Positions 34,781 through 46,030 of a DNA stretch of 64,000 nucleotides are shown piece by piece. The stretch's first letter is position 1. Each line of letters starts with the position of its first letter. The stretch spans positions 31,920,347 to 31,984,346 of the forward strand of contig OZ024798.1 of assembly GCA_964017045.1 (NCBI GenBank). The letters are read 5' to 3'. A program made the position numbers and the translations under genes. Under the pieces are notes generated by a model. It was not told the DNA's origin and ran no database searches. It saw only the letters and a list, made by a program, of their open reading frames with translations. This DNA is from Omphiscola glabra (Eukaryota; Mollusca; Gastropoda; Lymnaeidae).

Positions 34781-34965
34781 CTTGACATCTGTAAAACAAT
34801 CAAATATAACAGACATCAGCCAAAACAATCAAATAACAGACATCGCCCAAACAATCAAGATAACAGACATCGGCCAAACAAGCAAGATAACAGACATCAG
34901 CCCAAACAATCAAGATAACAGACATCGCCCAAACAATGAAGATAACAGACATCGATCAAAACAAC
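34781..34965. repeat. Minisatellite, ~25-26-bp unit x ~7
   Basis: Copies of AACAATCAAGATAACAGACA followed by TCGCCCA or TCAGCCA, with indels between copies. Confidence 0.9.
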
Positions 34966-35390
34966 AAAGAAAACAGAAACATTTTAAAAACAAAACATCA
35001 GGGAAACAATTCCTGTTTCTGCCAATGTTGATAAAGCAGCAGGTACGCTACTTGATATGCAGATTATCTATGGAAAAAACACTTCAATACTCACCGGTCT
35101 CCCTGTTGTTGTAATCTTGTAATTGCTGCTATCCAATCGACTGCTGGGCTCGTGAACTGCGACGGCTGTTGGACGCGCAGTGTGCTATCTTCATCAAAGC
35201 CGAGAGATGTTTTCAATAATTTAAAGTTTCACACAATGATAGCTACAACTTGGAACCAATCTAATGATATAGAACACTCCCTCACATTAAGCTCATGTTA
35301 ACCTGCACTCACACAAAACTGTAAATAAAACGAAATCTGTAACTAACACAAATTTGTAAATCGCGAAAAAAACAACAAAATAAACTGAAA
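34966..35390. other. Unannotated spacer
   Basis: No recognised features. Confidence 0.5.
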
Positions 35391-35529
35391 ATCACGCAAA
35401 GTTGTAAATCACACACAACTGTAAATCACACACAACTGTAAATCACACACAACTATAAATCACACACAACTGTAAATCACACACAACTTTAAATCACACA
35501 CAACTGTAAATCACACACAACTGTAAATC
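35391..35529. repeat. Minisatellite, 17-bp unit x ~8
   Basis: Copies of ATCACACACAACTGTAA. One copy has TATAA and one TTTAA in place of TGTAA. Confidence 0.92.
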
Positions 35530-35590
35530 GCATAGGATGGGTCTGCGGAAAAATGTTTTTAAATCTAGTCTGGCGCCAAATGATAGGAAA

Positions 35591-35674
35591 TCGTAGCAGA
35601 CTGTAGGACATAGAAGCAGACTGTAGGACATAGAAGCAGACTGTAGGACATAGAAGCAGACTGTAGGACATAGA
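35591..35674. repeat. Minisatellite, 20-bp unit x ~4
   Basis: TAGAAGCAGACTGTAGGACA, four good copies and degenerate copies to about 35728 (TAGAAATTTATTGTAGGGA). It abuts the next array. Confidence 0.9.
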
Positions 35675-35721
35675 AATTTATTGTAGGGAACAGAAAATTT
35701 TTTTAGGACATCGAAGCAAAC

Positions 35722-36180
35722 TGAAGGCTTTTTCCATTTCATTATATTCTGATGGCTTTTCCCCTTCATTATATTCTGATGGCTTTCCCCTTCATTATAT
35801 TCCGATGCATTTTCCCCTTCATTATATTCTGATGGCTTTCCCCTTCATTATATTCTGATGGCTTTTACCTTTCATTATATTCGGATGACTCTTCCCTTTC
35901 ATTATATTCTGATGGCTTTTCGCCTTCTTTATATTCTGATGGCTTTTCCCCTTCATTATATTATGATGGCTTTCCCCCTTCATTATATTCTGATGGCTTT
36001 TCCCCTTCATTATATTCTGATGGCTCTTCCATTTCATTATTTGCTGATGGCTTTTCCCCTTCATTATATTCTGATGGCTTTTCCCTTTTATAATATTCAG
36101 ATGGTTTTTCCCCTTCACTATATTCTAAAGGCTTTTCCCGATTATTATATTTTGATGGCTTTTCCCTTTCATTATATTCG
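35722..36180. repeat. Minisatellite, 27-bp unit x 17
   Basis: Copies of CATTATATTCTGATGGCTTT plus TCCCCTT; 459 bp is 17 units. The opposite strands give periodic 9-residue frames (MAFPLHYIL and MKGKSHQNI) without coding evidence. Confidence 0.94.
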
Positions 36181-36465
36181 TCGCTCGCTTGCACAATACA
36201 ATAGCTCCACACATCTGTAGGCTAATTGTATTACCTACGTCTAAACTTTATCTTTAAGATACTATACCCTACGAATATGTTTTATTATTAAGATTTTATA
36301 CCGTACGTACACACGTTATCTATAGGATTGTATAGCCTACATAACTACTTTATCTATAAATTGTAGCCTTGCAATTAATCACTATAAAATAATCTTATGA
36401 TGATTAGTTGGGAATGTGTGAAATACAGCCTCATGAAGGTTGACCCACCAAACCGCACTTCTGAC
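36181..36465. other. Unannotated spacer
   Basis: AT-rich, no features. Confidence 0.5.
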
Positions 36466-36813
36466 TGCCCCACGTCCACGCTAGTACGTTGTGCCCCACG
36501 TCCACGCTAGTATGTTGTGCCCCACGTCCACGCTAGTATGTTGTGCCCCACGTCCACGCTGGTATGTTGTGCCTCACGTCTACGCTGGTATGTTGTGCCT
36601 CACGTCCACGCAGGTATGTTGTGCCCCACGTCCACGCTAGTATGTTGTGCCCCACGCCCACGCTGGTATTTGTGCCCCACGTCCACGCTGGTATGTTGTG
36701 CCCCACGTCCACGCTGGTATGTTGTGCCCCACGCCCACGCTGGTATTTGTGCCCCACGTCCACGCTGGTATGTTGTGCCCCACGTCCACGCTGGTATGTT
36801 GTGCCCCACGTCC
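36466..36813. repeat. Minisatellite, 26-bp unit x ~13.4
   Basis: Copies of CGCTGGTATGTTGTGCCCCA plus CGTCCA; two copies carry a one-base deletion (GGTATTTGTGCC) with CGCCCA, consistent with a duplicated multi-copy block. Confidence 0.94.
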
Positions 36814-37512
36814 AGCACCACATCATCCTTCCACACTGCCCAGCACCACATCATCCAACCACAATGATCAGCACCACATCATCCTTTCACACTGCCCAGC
36901 ACCACATCATCCTTCCACACTGCCCAGCACCACATCATCCCACCACAATGCCCAGCACCACATCATCCCTCCACACTGCCCAGCACCACTTCAACCTTCC
37001 ACACTGCCCAGCACCACATCATCCTTCCACACTGCCCAGCACCACATCATCCTTCCACACTGCCCAGCACCACATCATCCCACCACAATGCCCAGCACCA
37101 CATCATCCCTCCACACTGCCCAGCACCACTTCAACCTTCCACACTGCCCAGCACCACATCATCCTTCCACACTGCCCAGCACCACATCATCCTTCAAAAC
37201 TGCCAAGCACCACATCATCCCTCCACTTTGCCCAGCACCACATCATCCTTCCACACTGCCCAGTACCACATCATCCTTCCACATTGGCCAGCACCACATT
37301 ATCCCTCCACACTTCCCAGCACCCCATCATCCATCCACACTGCCGAATACCACATCATCACTACCACTCCGAACAGCACCACATCATCCTCTTACACTGT
37401 CCAGTACCACATCACCTCTCCACACTGCCCAGTACCACTGCACCCCTCCACACTGAACAGCACCACATCATCCTTCCACACTGCCCAGTACCACATCATC
37501 CCTCCACACTGC
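36814..37512. repeat. Minisatellite, 28-bp unit x ~25
   Basis: Copies of GCACCACATCATCCTTCCAC plus ACTGCCCA, starting directly at the end of the 26-bp array with no spacer. The block containing CACCACAATG and CACTTCAACC appears twice about 168 bp (six units) apart, a higher-order duplication. Frames of up to 344 codons run across both arrays and are artefacts. Confidence 0.95.
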
Positions 37513-37576
37513 TCGTAGATTTTTGTTTGACCACTGGTCATTTTTTAAAAGATCAACTATCTGTAGAAGTCAAATA

Positions 37577-39536
37577 GACTAGATTAGCACAACTGTTCAC
37601 TCATTGAACTGGACTAGTTTAGCACATCTGTTCACTCATTGAACTAGACTTGTTTAGCACATCTGTTCACTCATTGAACTGGACTAGTTTAGCACAACTG
37701 TTCACTCATTGAACTGGACTAGTTTAGCACAACTGTTCACTCATTGAACTGGACTAGTTTAGCACATCTGTTCACTCATTGAACTAGACTTGTTTAGCAC
37801 ATCTGTTCACTCATTGAACTGGACTAGTTTAGCACATCTGTTCACTCATTGAACTAGACTAGTTTAGCCCAACTGTTCACTCATTGAACTGGACTAGTTT
37901 AGCACAACTGTTTACTCATTGAACTGGACTAGTTTAGCACAACTGTTCACTCATTGAACTAGACTATTTTAGCACAACTGTTCACTCATTGAACTGGACT
38001 ATTTTAGCACATCTGTTCACTCATTGAGCTAGACTAGATTAGCACAACTGTTCACTCATTGAACTAGACTAGTTTAGCCCAACTGTTCACTCATTGAACT
38101 GGACTAGTTTAGCACAACTGTTCACTCATTGAACTGGACTAGTTTAGCACAACTGTTCACTCATTGAACTGGACTAGTTTAGCACAACTGTTCACTCATT
38201 GAACTGGACTAGTTTATCACAACTGTTCACTCATTGAACTTGACTATTTTAGCACATCTGTTCTCTATTTGAGCTGGACTATTTTAGCACATCTGTTCAC
38301 TCATTGAACTGGACTATTTTAGCACATTTGTTCACTCATTGAACTGGACTATTTTAGCACATCTGTTCACTCATTGAACTGGACTAGTTTAGCACAACTG
38401 TTCACTCATTGAACTGGACTATTTTAGCACAACTGTTCACTCATTGAACTGGACTAGTTTAGCACATCTGTTCACTCATTGAGCTGGACTAGTTTAGCAC
38501 ATCTGTTCACTCATTGAACTGGACTAGTTTAGCACATTTGTTCACTCACTGAGCAGGACTAGTTTAGCACATCTGTTCACTCATTGAACTGGACTATTTT
38601 AGCACATTTGTTCACTCACTGAGCTGGACTAGTTTAGCACATCTGTTCACTCATTGAGCTGGACTAGTTTAGCACAACTGTTCACTCATTGAACTGGACT
38701 ATTTTAGCACAACTGTTCACTCATTGAACTGGACTAGTTTAGCACAACTGTTCACTCATTGAACTGGACTATTTTAGCACATCTGTTCACTCATTGAGCT
38801 GGACTATTTTAGCACATCTGTTCACTCATTGAACTGGACTATTTTAGCACATTTGTTCACTCATTGAACTGGACTAGTTTAGCACATCTGTTCACTCATT
38901 GAGCTGGACTAGTTTAGCACAACTGTTCACTCATTGAACTGGACTATTTTAGCACAACTGTTCACTCATTGAAATGGATTAGTTTAGCACAACTGTTCAC
39001 TCATTGAACTAGACTAGTTTAGCCCAACTGTTCATTCATTGAACTGGACTAGTTTAGCACAACTGTTCACTCATTGAGCTGGACTAGTTTAGCACATCTG
39101 TTCACTCATTGAACTGGACTAGTTTAGCACATTTGTTCACTCACTGAGCTGGACTAGTTTAGCACATCTGTTCACTCATTGAACTGGACTAGTTTAGCAC
39201 ATTTGTTCACTCACTGAGCTGGACTAGTTTAGCACATCTGTTCACTCATTGAGCTGGACTAGTTTAGCACAACTGTTCACTCATTGAACTGGACTAGTTT
39301 AGCACAACTGTTCACTCATTGAACTGGACTAGTTTAGCACATCTGTTCACTCATTGAACTGGACTAGTTTAGCACAACTGTTCACTCATTGAACTGGACT
39401 AGTTTAGCACATCTGTTCACTCATTGAACTGGACTAGTTTAGCACAACTGTTCACTCATTGAACTGGACTAGTTTAGCACATCTGTTCACTCATTGAGCT
39501 GGACTAGTTTAGCACAACTGTTCACTCATTGAACTG
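37577..39536. repeat. Largest minisatellite, 35-bp unit x 56
   Basis: 1,960 bp, exactly 56 copies with almost no length variation, of GGACTAGTTTAGCACAACTG followed by TTCACTCATTGAACT. Variable sites are ACTAG/ACTAT, CAACTG/CATCTG/CATTTG, and GAACT/GAGCT. Some combinations are linked: CATTTG commonly goes with CACTCACTGAGC. A multi-copy block with this combination recurs 595 bp (17 units) away. Every phase contains stops, so no long frames arise. Confidence 0.97.
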
Positions 39537-40077
39537 GGTTGGAGGTAGTTGTGACATTGGAAAGGAATGATCTCAGAATGACCCTCTAGAAAAAAAACAA
39601 AACAAAAGAACTCAAAAAAAAAAAAAAAGAAAAGAAAAAAGGAAACACCACATTATAGAAAACAACAGCTGAGATATCTTAAAAACCACAACCTCTATAA
39701 ACTATGACCTATGACCCTATAATACTAACATATTCATTTTGAAACTCGGCTTTGTCTATGGCCTATGGTACGGATGGATTTAAAAAGAAAACAGCCACAA
39801 TAGACCCCCACCAATATATGTGTATAACTATCCGTATGTCCATTAAATCAGGCGCACACCAAAACCCATAACGTTTCCAATATCTCATATACCACATATC
39901 GCATCTCAGCCATCACACCACAGTGTTACAGTTCATTGGTGCATTCATTTGACCATCTATGCCAGCTGTGTATGCCAGCTGTGCTGTGCCAGTTGTGAGG
40001 CAGAATCATAAAAAAATATTGTAACAGCATTATTTCATCCCCATTCTTTTAATATTTTTTTCTGTCGAATGTGATTA
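39537..40077. other. Unannotated spacer, A-rich at the left
   Basis: A-rich stretch 39588-39650, then AT-rich sequence with a short TATGCCAGCTGTG duplication at 39957-39985. Confidence 0.5.
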
Positions 40078-40708
40078 GCCATAGTGTCGTAGTGACATAA
40101 GCCATAGTGTCGTAGTGAGATAAGCCATAGTGTCGTAGTGAGATAAGCCATAGTGTCGTAGTGAGATAAGCCAGAGTGTCGTAGTGACATAAGCCATAGT
40201 GTCGTAGTGACATAAGCCATAGTGTCGTAGTGAGATAAGCCATAGTGTCGTAGTGACATAAGCCATAGTGTCGTAGTGACATAAGCCATAGTGTCGTAGT
40301 GAGATAAGCCATAGTTTCGTAGTGACATAAGCCATAGTGTCGTAGTGAGATAAGCCATAGTGTCGTAGTGAGATAAGCCAGAGTGTCGTAGTGAGATAAG
40401 CCATAGTGTCGTAGTGAGATAAGCCATAGTGTCGTAGTGAGATAAGCCAGAGTGTCGTAGTGACATAGGCCATAGTGTCGTAGTGACATAAGCCATAGTG
40501 TCGTAGTGAGATAAGCCATAGTGTCGTAGTGAGATAAGCCATAGTGTCGTAGTGAGATAAGCCAGAGTGTCGTAGTGACATAAGCCATAGTGTCGTAGTG
40601 ACATAAGCCATAGTGTCGTAGTGAGATAAGCCATAGTGTCGTAGTGAGATAAGCCATAGTGTCGTAGTGAGATAAGCCATAGTGTCGTAGTGAGATAAGC
40701 CATAGTTT
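40078..40708. repeat. Minisatellite, 23-bp unit x ~27
   Basis: Copies of GCCATAGTGTCGTAGTGAGA plus TAA, varying mainly at GAGATAA/GACATAA and CCATAG/CCAGAG. Because 23 is not divisible by three and the minus strand lacks stops, all three minus frames stay open for over 200 codons with a 23-residue period. Confidence 0.96.
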
Positions 40709-40798
40709 TGTAAGTCATCGTCTGGTAGCAATATAAATCAAAATCTTCACCTTAACATGTTTAAAACTCCCTTTCTTTTAACTTCGTTTCTTTCACAA

Positions 40799-41375
40799 TC
40801 GACTCCAACAACGACCAGCCCATCCTTGTCTCTGGCTACCTCGACTCCACTAACAGCCAGCCCACCCTTGTCTCTGTCTACCTCGACTCCATTAACAGCC
40901 AGCCCACCCTTGTCTCTGGCTACCTCGACTCCACTAACAGCCAGCCCACCCTTGTCTCTGGCTACCTCGACTCCACTAACAGCCAGCCCACCCTTGTCTC
41001 TGGCTACCTCGACTCCATTAACAGACAGCCCACCCTTGTCTCTGGCTACCTCGACTCCATTAACAGCCAGCCCACCCTTGTCTCTGTCTACCTCGACTCC
41101 ATTAACAGCCAGCCCACCCTTGTCTCTGGCTACCTCGACTCCACTAACAGCCAGCCCACCCTTGTCTCTGGCTACATCGACTCCACTAACAGCCAGCCCA
41201 CCCTTGTCTCTGGCTACCTCGACTCCATTAACAGCCAGCCCACCCTTGTCTCTGGCTACCTCGACTCCACTAACAGCCAGCCCACCCTTGTCTCTGGCTG
41301 CCTCGACTCCACCAACGACCAGCCCACCCTTGTCTCTGGCTACCTCGACTCCACAAACGACCAGCCCACCCTTGG
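40799..41375. repeat. Minisatellite, 42-bp unit x ~13.7, open on both strands
   Basis: Copies of TCTCTGGCTACCTCGACTCC then ACTAACAGCCAGCCCACCCTTG. The 42-bp period gives a 14-residue repeat on each strand: plus LATSTPLTASPPLS in a 218-codon frame (40757-41413), minus GVEVARDKGGLAVS in a 215-codon frame. The plus reading is S/T/P-rich and mucin-like with a hydrophobic start (MFKTPFLLTSFL), so a coding mucin-like repeat cannot be fully excluded, but splice or promoter evidence is lacking. Confidence 0.93.
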
Positions 41376-41779
41376 CTCCGTCATTCGATGCCAAACTGTC
41401 CTTCCATCAATAATGGAGCCAAGAACTCGAAAACACAATTCGTCTTCGTGGACACGGTTGGCAGAAGAAGAAATTGCACAGCGTAAGCCTACTTGAAAAG
41501 CTCATAATGTGTGAACGATTCACTGTCTGCCCAGGACAGAACGAGGGCTGGTGCACAAATCTAATTTTTGACAGATTAATATCAGAGAGCATGCGATCCT
41601 TATTAAAGAAGGGAACGCGGCTGATGATTTGAGGCGTAAGGGGGGTGTGGAAGGGGGGGTGCTAAGGGGTGAAAGGATTTATTTATAAAAAAATCGTTAA
41701 ATTGAAGGGAAGGGGAAGAGATGGGGAGGTGGGAATGTCAGACACGCTAGTTTGGATGAAGAGATTAGTTTGAGATGCA
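41376..41779. other. Unannotated spacer
   Basis: No repeats; G-rich near 41638-41670. No gene recognised. Confidence 0.5.
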
Positions 41780-41919
41780 CTGTGTGGATGGGGGTGCAAT
41801 GAGTGGGTAGGGTGCGTGGGTAGGTTGCTGTGTGTGGGTAGGGTGCAATGTATGGGTAGGGTGCAATGTGTGGGTAGGGTGCAATGTGTGGGTAGGGTGC
41901 AATGTGTGGGTAGGGTAAG
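41780..41919. repeat. Minisatellite, 18-bp unit x ~7
   Basis: Copies of GTGTGGGTAGGGTGCAAT, irregular at the left. G-rich plus strand. Confidence 0.9.
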
Positions 41920-41930
41920 GATGTTCGACA

Positions 41931-42361
41931 TAGTGTAAGGCCGTACGACTTAGTTTAAAGCTGTACGACATAGTTTTAAGCTGTACGACATAGTCTAAAG
42001 CTGTACGACATAGTCTAAAGCTGTACGACTTAGTTTAAAGCTGTACGACATAGTTTTAAGCTGTACGACATAGTCTAAAGCTGTACGACATAGTCTAAAG
42101 CTGTACGAAATAGTCTAAAGCTGTACGACATAGTCTAAAGCTGTACGACATAGTCTAAGGCTGTACGACATAGTCTAAGGCTGTACGACATAGTCTAAGG
42201 CTGTACGACATAGTCTAAAGCTGTACGACATAGTCTAAAGCTGTACGACATAGTCTAAAGCTGTACGACATAGTCTAAGGCTGTACGACATAGTCTAAGG
42301 CTGTATGACATAGTCTAAAGCTGTACGACATAGTCTAAAGCTGTACGACATAGTCTAAGGC
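41931..42361. repeat. Minisatellite, 20-bp unit x ~21
   Basis: Copies of AGCTGTACGACATAGTCTAA. Leftmost copies carry TTTAA/TTTTAA, inner copies AGTCTAAAG or AGTCTAAGG in runs. Separated from the previous array by only ~10 bp. Confidence 0.95.
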
Positions 42362-43333
42362 GCTCAGAGTTATAAATGCTTGCCGTTTTTAACCCTCGCC
42401 ATCCTAACCCTGCTGTAACCACCGGTATACCAACGGTTGAACTTGATTTAAGAGACCTAGCACCTCCCACATGGGATCAACATCTGAAATATGGATGGGT
42501 TTTGCCGCCTTTTATTCAATTATCCTGATGAGCTCCGCCTGGCTTTCTTCAAGGTCCAGTCCCGTGGCCAAGTTATTATTCCACCACCAGGTAACAGGAC
42601 GCCAGTAGAGACCTTGTCCCCCCCCCCCCCGTGTTTCATCATCAGCTGCACTGTCTGAATAAAAATTTTAATTTTTTTTTCAAGGTTATTTTACAATTTA
42701 TTGTAAAAAAACCTTGAAAAAAAACCCAATGAAACGAAATGCCTTTCAAATTCCATTATTAAAAAAAAAATTCAGAGCTCCGGTCTCCTGTATTTCACGG
42801 CTGTTATTACACAGGACTTAGTATGATATGGGAGAAGTTGTTTTTTCTTTTTCAAACTAACAACTGGAGTACCCATCATCCACCATGTATGACGTGCATG
42901 AAAACGGTTCTCAAATGACCACACATCCATCACCAGTAACCGAGTCTAAATTGTGAGGATCGAGGTCACAAAAAGAATTACGAGATTAACAAGCGTTCAA
43001 GCCTCTTAAAAAAAGCAGCACACAATGGAAAAAAAATTGCTTGTGTCTGTCAATGCCTGTCGACGCCTGACAAAATTTGTCATTGACAGAAAGCGTCGCC
43101 GTCACATTTGTCAGCCTTTTTGTTTGTGATGAAGTCCTGGCTCAATATTCCCCATGATGGCGTCAGGTAAAAAAAAAAGGGATTTAGATGGGTGGAGAAA
43201 TAACTTTAGAAAATATTTTGAATAGGATACATTCCGTTCTGTTTTTCCCCCCCAAATGTCCCAAAATAAAATGCTACTTAAAGAAAAATCTTAGAATTCA
43301 ACGCACGAGAAATTGCGTCTTATGTTCATGACA
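42362..43333. other. Unannotated sequence with a hairpin
   Basis: Contains a C run at 42619-42629 and the inverted repeat 42671-42724 described separately. The moderately GC-rich 42370-42610 has no recognisable product. Confidence 0.45.
42671..42724. repeat. ~23-bp inverted repeat (hairpin)
   Basis: TTTTTTTTCAAGGTTATTTT and ACAA pair with TTGTAAAAAAACCTTGAAAA and AAAA around a four-base TTTA loop, with one mismatch. Confidence 0.8.
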
Positions 43334-43513
43334 TTAGGGTGGGTTCACACGATCAAATTTTTCTTCAAGCATTTGATGCAATTCGTGTATGAAGCCTTGT
43401 CACGGCTTTCAAATTACTATTTGATCAAATTCCCCCAAAAAATAAACCACGCACAAAATAGTGCGTTCATACAACACTTTGACGCGAAATTTGATCGTGT
43501 GAACTGACGCTAA
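43334..43513. mobile_element. Inverted-end element (180 bp), unassigned MITE
   Basis: The ends read TTAGGGTGGGTTCACACGAT and ATCGTGTGAACTGACGCTAA; the inner 18 bp (GTTCACACGATCAAATTT) is a perfect inverted repeat. The interior also folds partly back (ATTTGATGCAAT; AATTTGATC). A non-autonomous DNA transposon is likely; only one copy is in this window. Confidence 0.65.
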
Positions 43514-43867
43514 TGGTGAATTCATAATAGTTAAGTTTTAAAAAAAAAAACGTTTTTATTTCTTGCTATTTCTTCATTTATCCTGTCTTCTGGAGAAGGC
43601 TCTTCGCCGAAGCGTTCTTCTTGTATTGACCTTGTTTTCTATTTCAAGCTTCCACATACATTGCTCTAATATTTCCTGTACGTTCAACCGCAGTTCCCGG
43701 AATTCCTTTTATTTCACACAAGGTCATGGTTCTCTGACTAATGAAGTTACGAAGTCGTACTGTCACACAATAAGCTTAACACTTGGCTAACATTACCAGC
43801 CGCTTATGTTACAAAGACGTAGCCGGCTGTCTTAATATTTGAAGGAATTATCCCCGCTTATTAAACC
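43514..43867. other. Unannotated spacer
   Basis: The 75-codon plus-strand frame (43563-43790) has no recognisable domain. Confidence 0.4.
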
Positions 43868-44092
43868 TTGTACAATTTGAACGATGATGAGCATCTACAA
43901 GCCTAGACTACGTTGTACAATTTGAACGATGATGAGCATCTACAAGCCTAGACTACGTTGTACAATTTGAACGATGATGAGCATCTACAAGCCTAGACTA
44001 CGTTGTACAATTTGAACGATGATGAGCATCTACAAGCCTAGACTACGTTGTACAATTTGAACGATGATGAGCATCTACAAGCCTAGACTACG
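43868..44092. repeat. Perfect tandem repeat, 45-bp unit x 5
   Basis: Five copies of a unit starting TTGTACAATTTGAACGATGA and ending GCCTAGACTACG, with no differences that I can see. Complete identity indicates very recent expansion, or possibly an assembly effect. Confidence 0.95.
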
Positions 44093-45100
44093 TTGTTCCT
44101 AAAAGCCATTATTTTAACTTCGCCTTTGTTTCGAGTGTTTCTTTCTTTCTGTGTGAGTTTGTGGCAAAGTCTTTGGACGGCTGATTGACACACTTTCAGT
44201 TAACCTTTCGAGCTGCAACTTGACTAGTTGCCGATGACATTACATTCTATAAAACTTTCAGCCCTACCCCACCATCGCCCGACATTACATTTTATAAAGG
44301 AGATATAGGAAAACTTCTTTTTTTCGGGGGGTGGGGGGGGGGGGGGGTTGGGTTCTTACTTTACTGACGATAAGCAAAGTCAGTGATAAAGCTGCGCTAG
44401 TTAATCATTGTGAGACCCTCTACTCTCTCTGTGATCATCTCAGTATGATCAGTTATTGGCTGAGCTCTTTACTCTCCAACGAATCAGTCCAATACAGGTT
44501 TTTTTTCCCAATCCCGTCCTACTAAACGTACCGTAACTCTGTGGTACAATCAGTCCTCTTACCCTTCGAAATACCGCATTGTGATTTGTGGAACAGCTGG
44601 TCTCCAACACTACCCGGATGTACCGTGGCCGGACACCGTTCTGACCAGCGACGAATTCGCTGTGCCGACCCACTGTCCCTTGATCACGGGACTACTTTAT
44701 TACGCATGTGTGAGCGATGGCTCGCGTGCTTCATTTCCTGCCTCGTATGTGTCATATTTCAGACCTTTCGGAGACCAGGGCGGCCGTAACTCACCATCTC
44801 CCTCACACGAGTCAGCCCCTCGCTGAGAGCTCACATGGGCAGATGGAAGACGGAATAATAGTTTGGTCCCAAGCCTTTATCGATTTCTGTAACTTGTAAG
44901 TCCGTGCTCTTGACCAACGGTCAAGTCTTTGAGCTTAAATGAAAGAAACAAAAAAAAAAAAAAAAACACTATCCACAAATCATCTAACCTCGAACACATA
45001 CACTAAATTTTCAATAAATCAATACATCTAAGAATCCATTCTTTTTAACTGTAAAAAAAATCCATTCTTCCATTTTTGCCTCCATTCGCTAAACTTCGTT
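44093..45100. other. Unannotated sequence
   Basis: Holds a G-rich tract (44326-44347), GC-balanced sequence 44530-44830 with overlapping short plus-strand frames lacking a domain, and a poly-A run near 44949-44966. A CCAAC...TTCGAA-type retro-relic is possible but unproven. Confidence 0.4.
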
Positions 45101-45114
45101 TCGATTGTTTCATT

Positions 45115-45182
45115 TTTATGGTATGGTATTATTTTTACAGTGGTTTCATTATTATGGTATGGTACTATTATTACAGTGGTCC
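45115..45182. repeat. Short tandem repeat, ~33-bp unit x 2
   Basis: TTTTATGGTATGGTATTATT followed by TTTACAGTGGT, two copies. Confidence 0.75.
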
Positions 45183-45284
45183 TGTAAAGCGCATTATCCA
45201 AGCCTAGGGCTGGGCTCACGGCGCTTCATATCCATTCATCTATCTATAAACAGCCCTATTCATTTTCCCAACCACCTACACACT

Positions 45285-45374
45285 CACCCAACCACCATCC
45301 ATCCACCCATCGATCCACCCATCCTTCTGTCTATTGTTCATCCATCCATCCAACCATCCATCCATCCATCCATC
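45285..45374. repeat. (ATCC)n-type microsatellite region
   Basis: Interrupted ATCCATCCATCC tetranucleotides within a CCA/ATC-rich stretch. Confidence 0.85.
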
Positions 45375-45878
45375 GCGTAGTCTATCAATCTCTAAAGTGA
45401 AACCAGTTACTAAATGCTTTACTACCACTTTTTACTCCACCATAACAGTTGGCTTAATTTACGTAAAAATACTCTGATCAAAATGTCAACAAAAGCGCGC
45501 ATGCTTATCCAATTACCTCCCGAATGACGTAAACCAATTTGTGCAGAACTGCAACACTATAGAGAATTGGACCAATATTGAATACTTTTTTTTTCTTTTT
45601 CTTGTTTTGTTTTTTGTTTCGTCTCTTGCTTTATTTGGAATCAGCGAAATGTCTTTTTAATTCCAACAGTCAAATATAGAATAATTGCATGCTAAGCATT
45701 GAACCATTAGCTGCCATAAAAATGTCATAAACAATTGGTGTCTCGTTTCAAAATTTTATGACTTGTTGACCTGACAAATTGGTCTTGATAGAAACGCTCT
45801 TCTATACTTTGTCCCAGTAGATCACAATGTGAGAATTTCTGGTATACTGATATCTTTCAAAACAAATCCTCTAAACCA
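45375..45878. other. Unannotated spacer
   Basis: AT-rich, no features. Confidence 0.5.
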
Positions 45879-46030
45879 GTGTTTCTCAGCCTTTTTTTTG
45901 TGCCATGCCCCACCAAAGCCTTTAGGCATCCCCCTCCATGTATCATATACATGATTTTTAAAATCCAGAAATAGGGTTGTTCACTAAAAAACTTAAATGA
46001 TTTTTACAACACTTTCAATGAACGCTTATT

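Noticed and set aside
36543..37577. 344-codon plus-strand frame, histidine/proline/serine-rich
   Set aside because: It runs across two unrelated minisatellites (26 and 28 bp units), and another phase is also open for 269 codons.
37577..39536. Possible centromeric satellite
   Set aside because: The array is under 2 kb, flanked by other unrelated arrays and unique DNA; nothing indicates megabase-scale extension.
40035..40731. Three overlapping minus-strand frames of 202-227 codons
   Set aside because: A 23-bp repeat without stop triplets keeps all phases open; the three proteins are the same repeat in different register.
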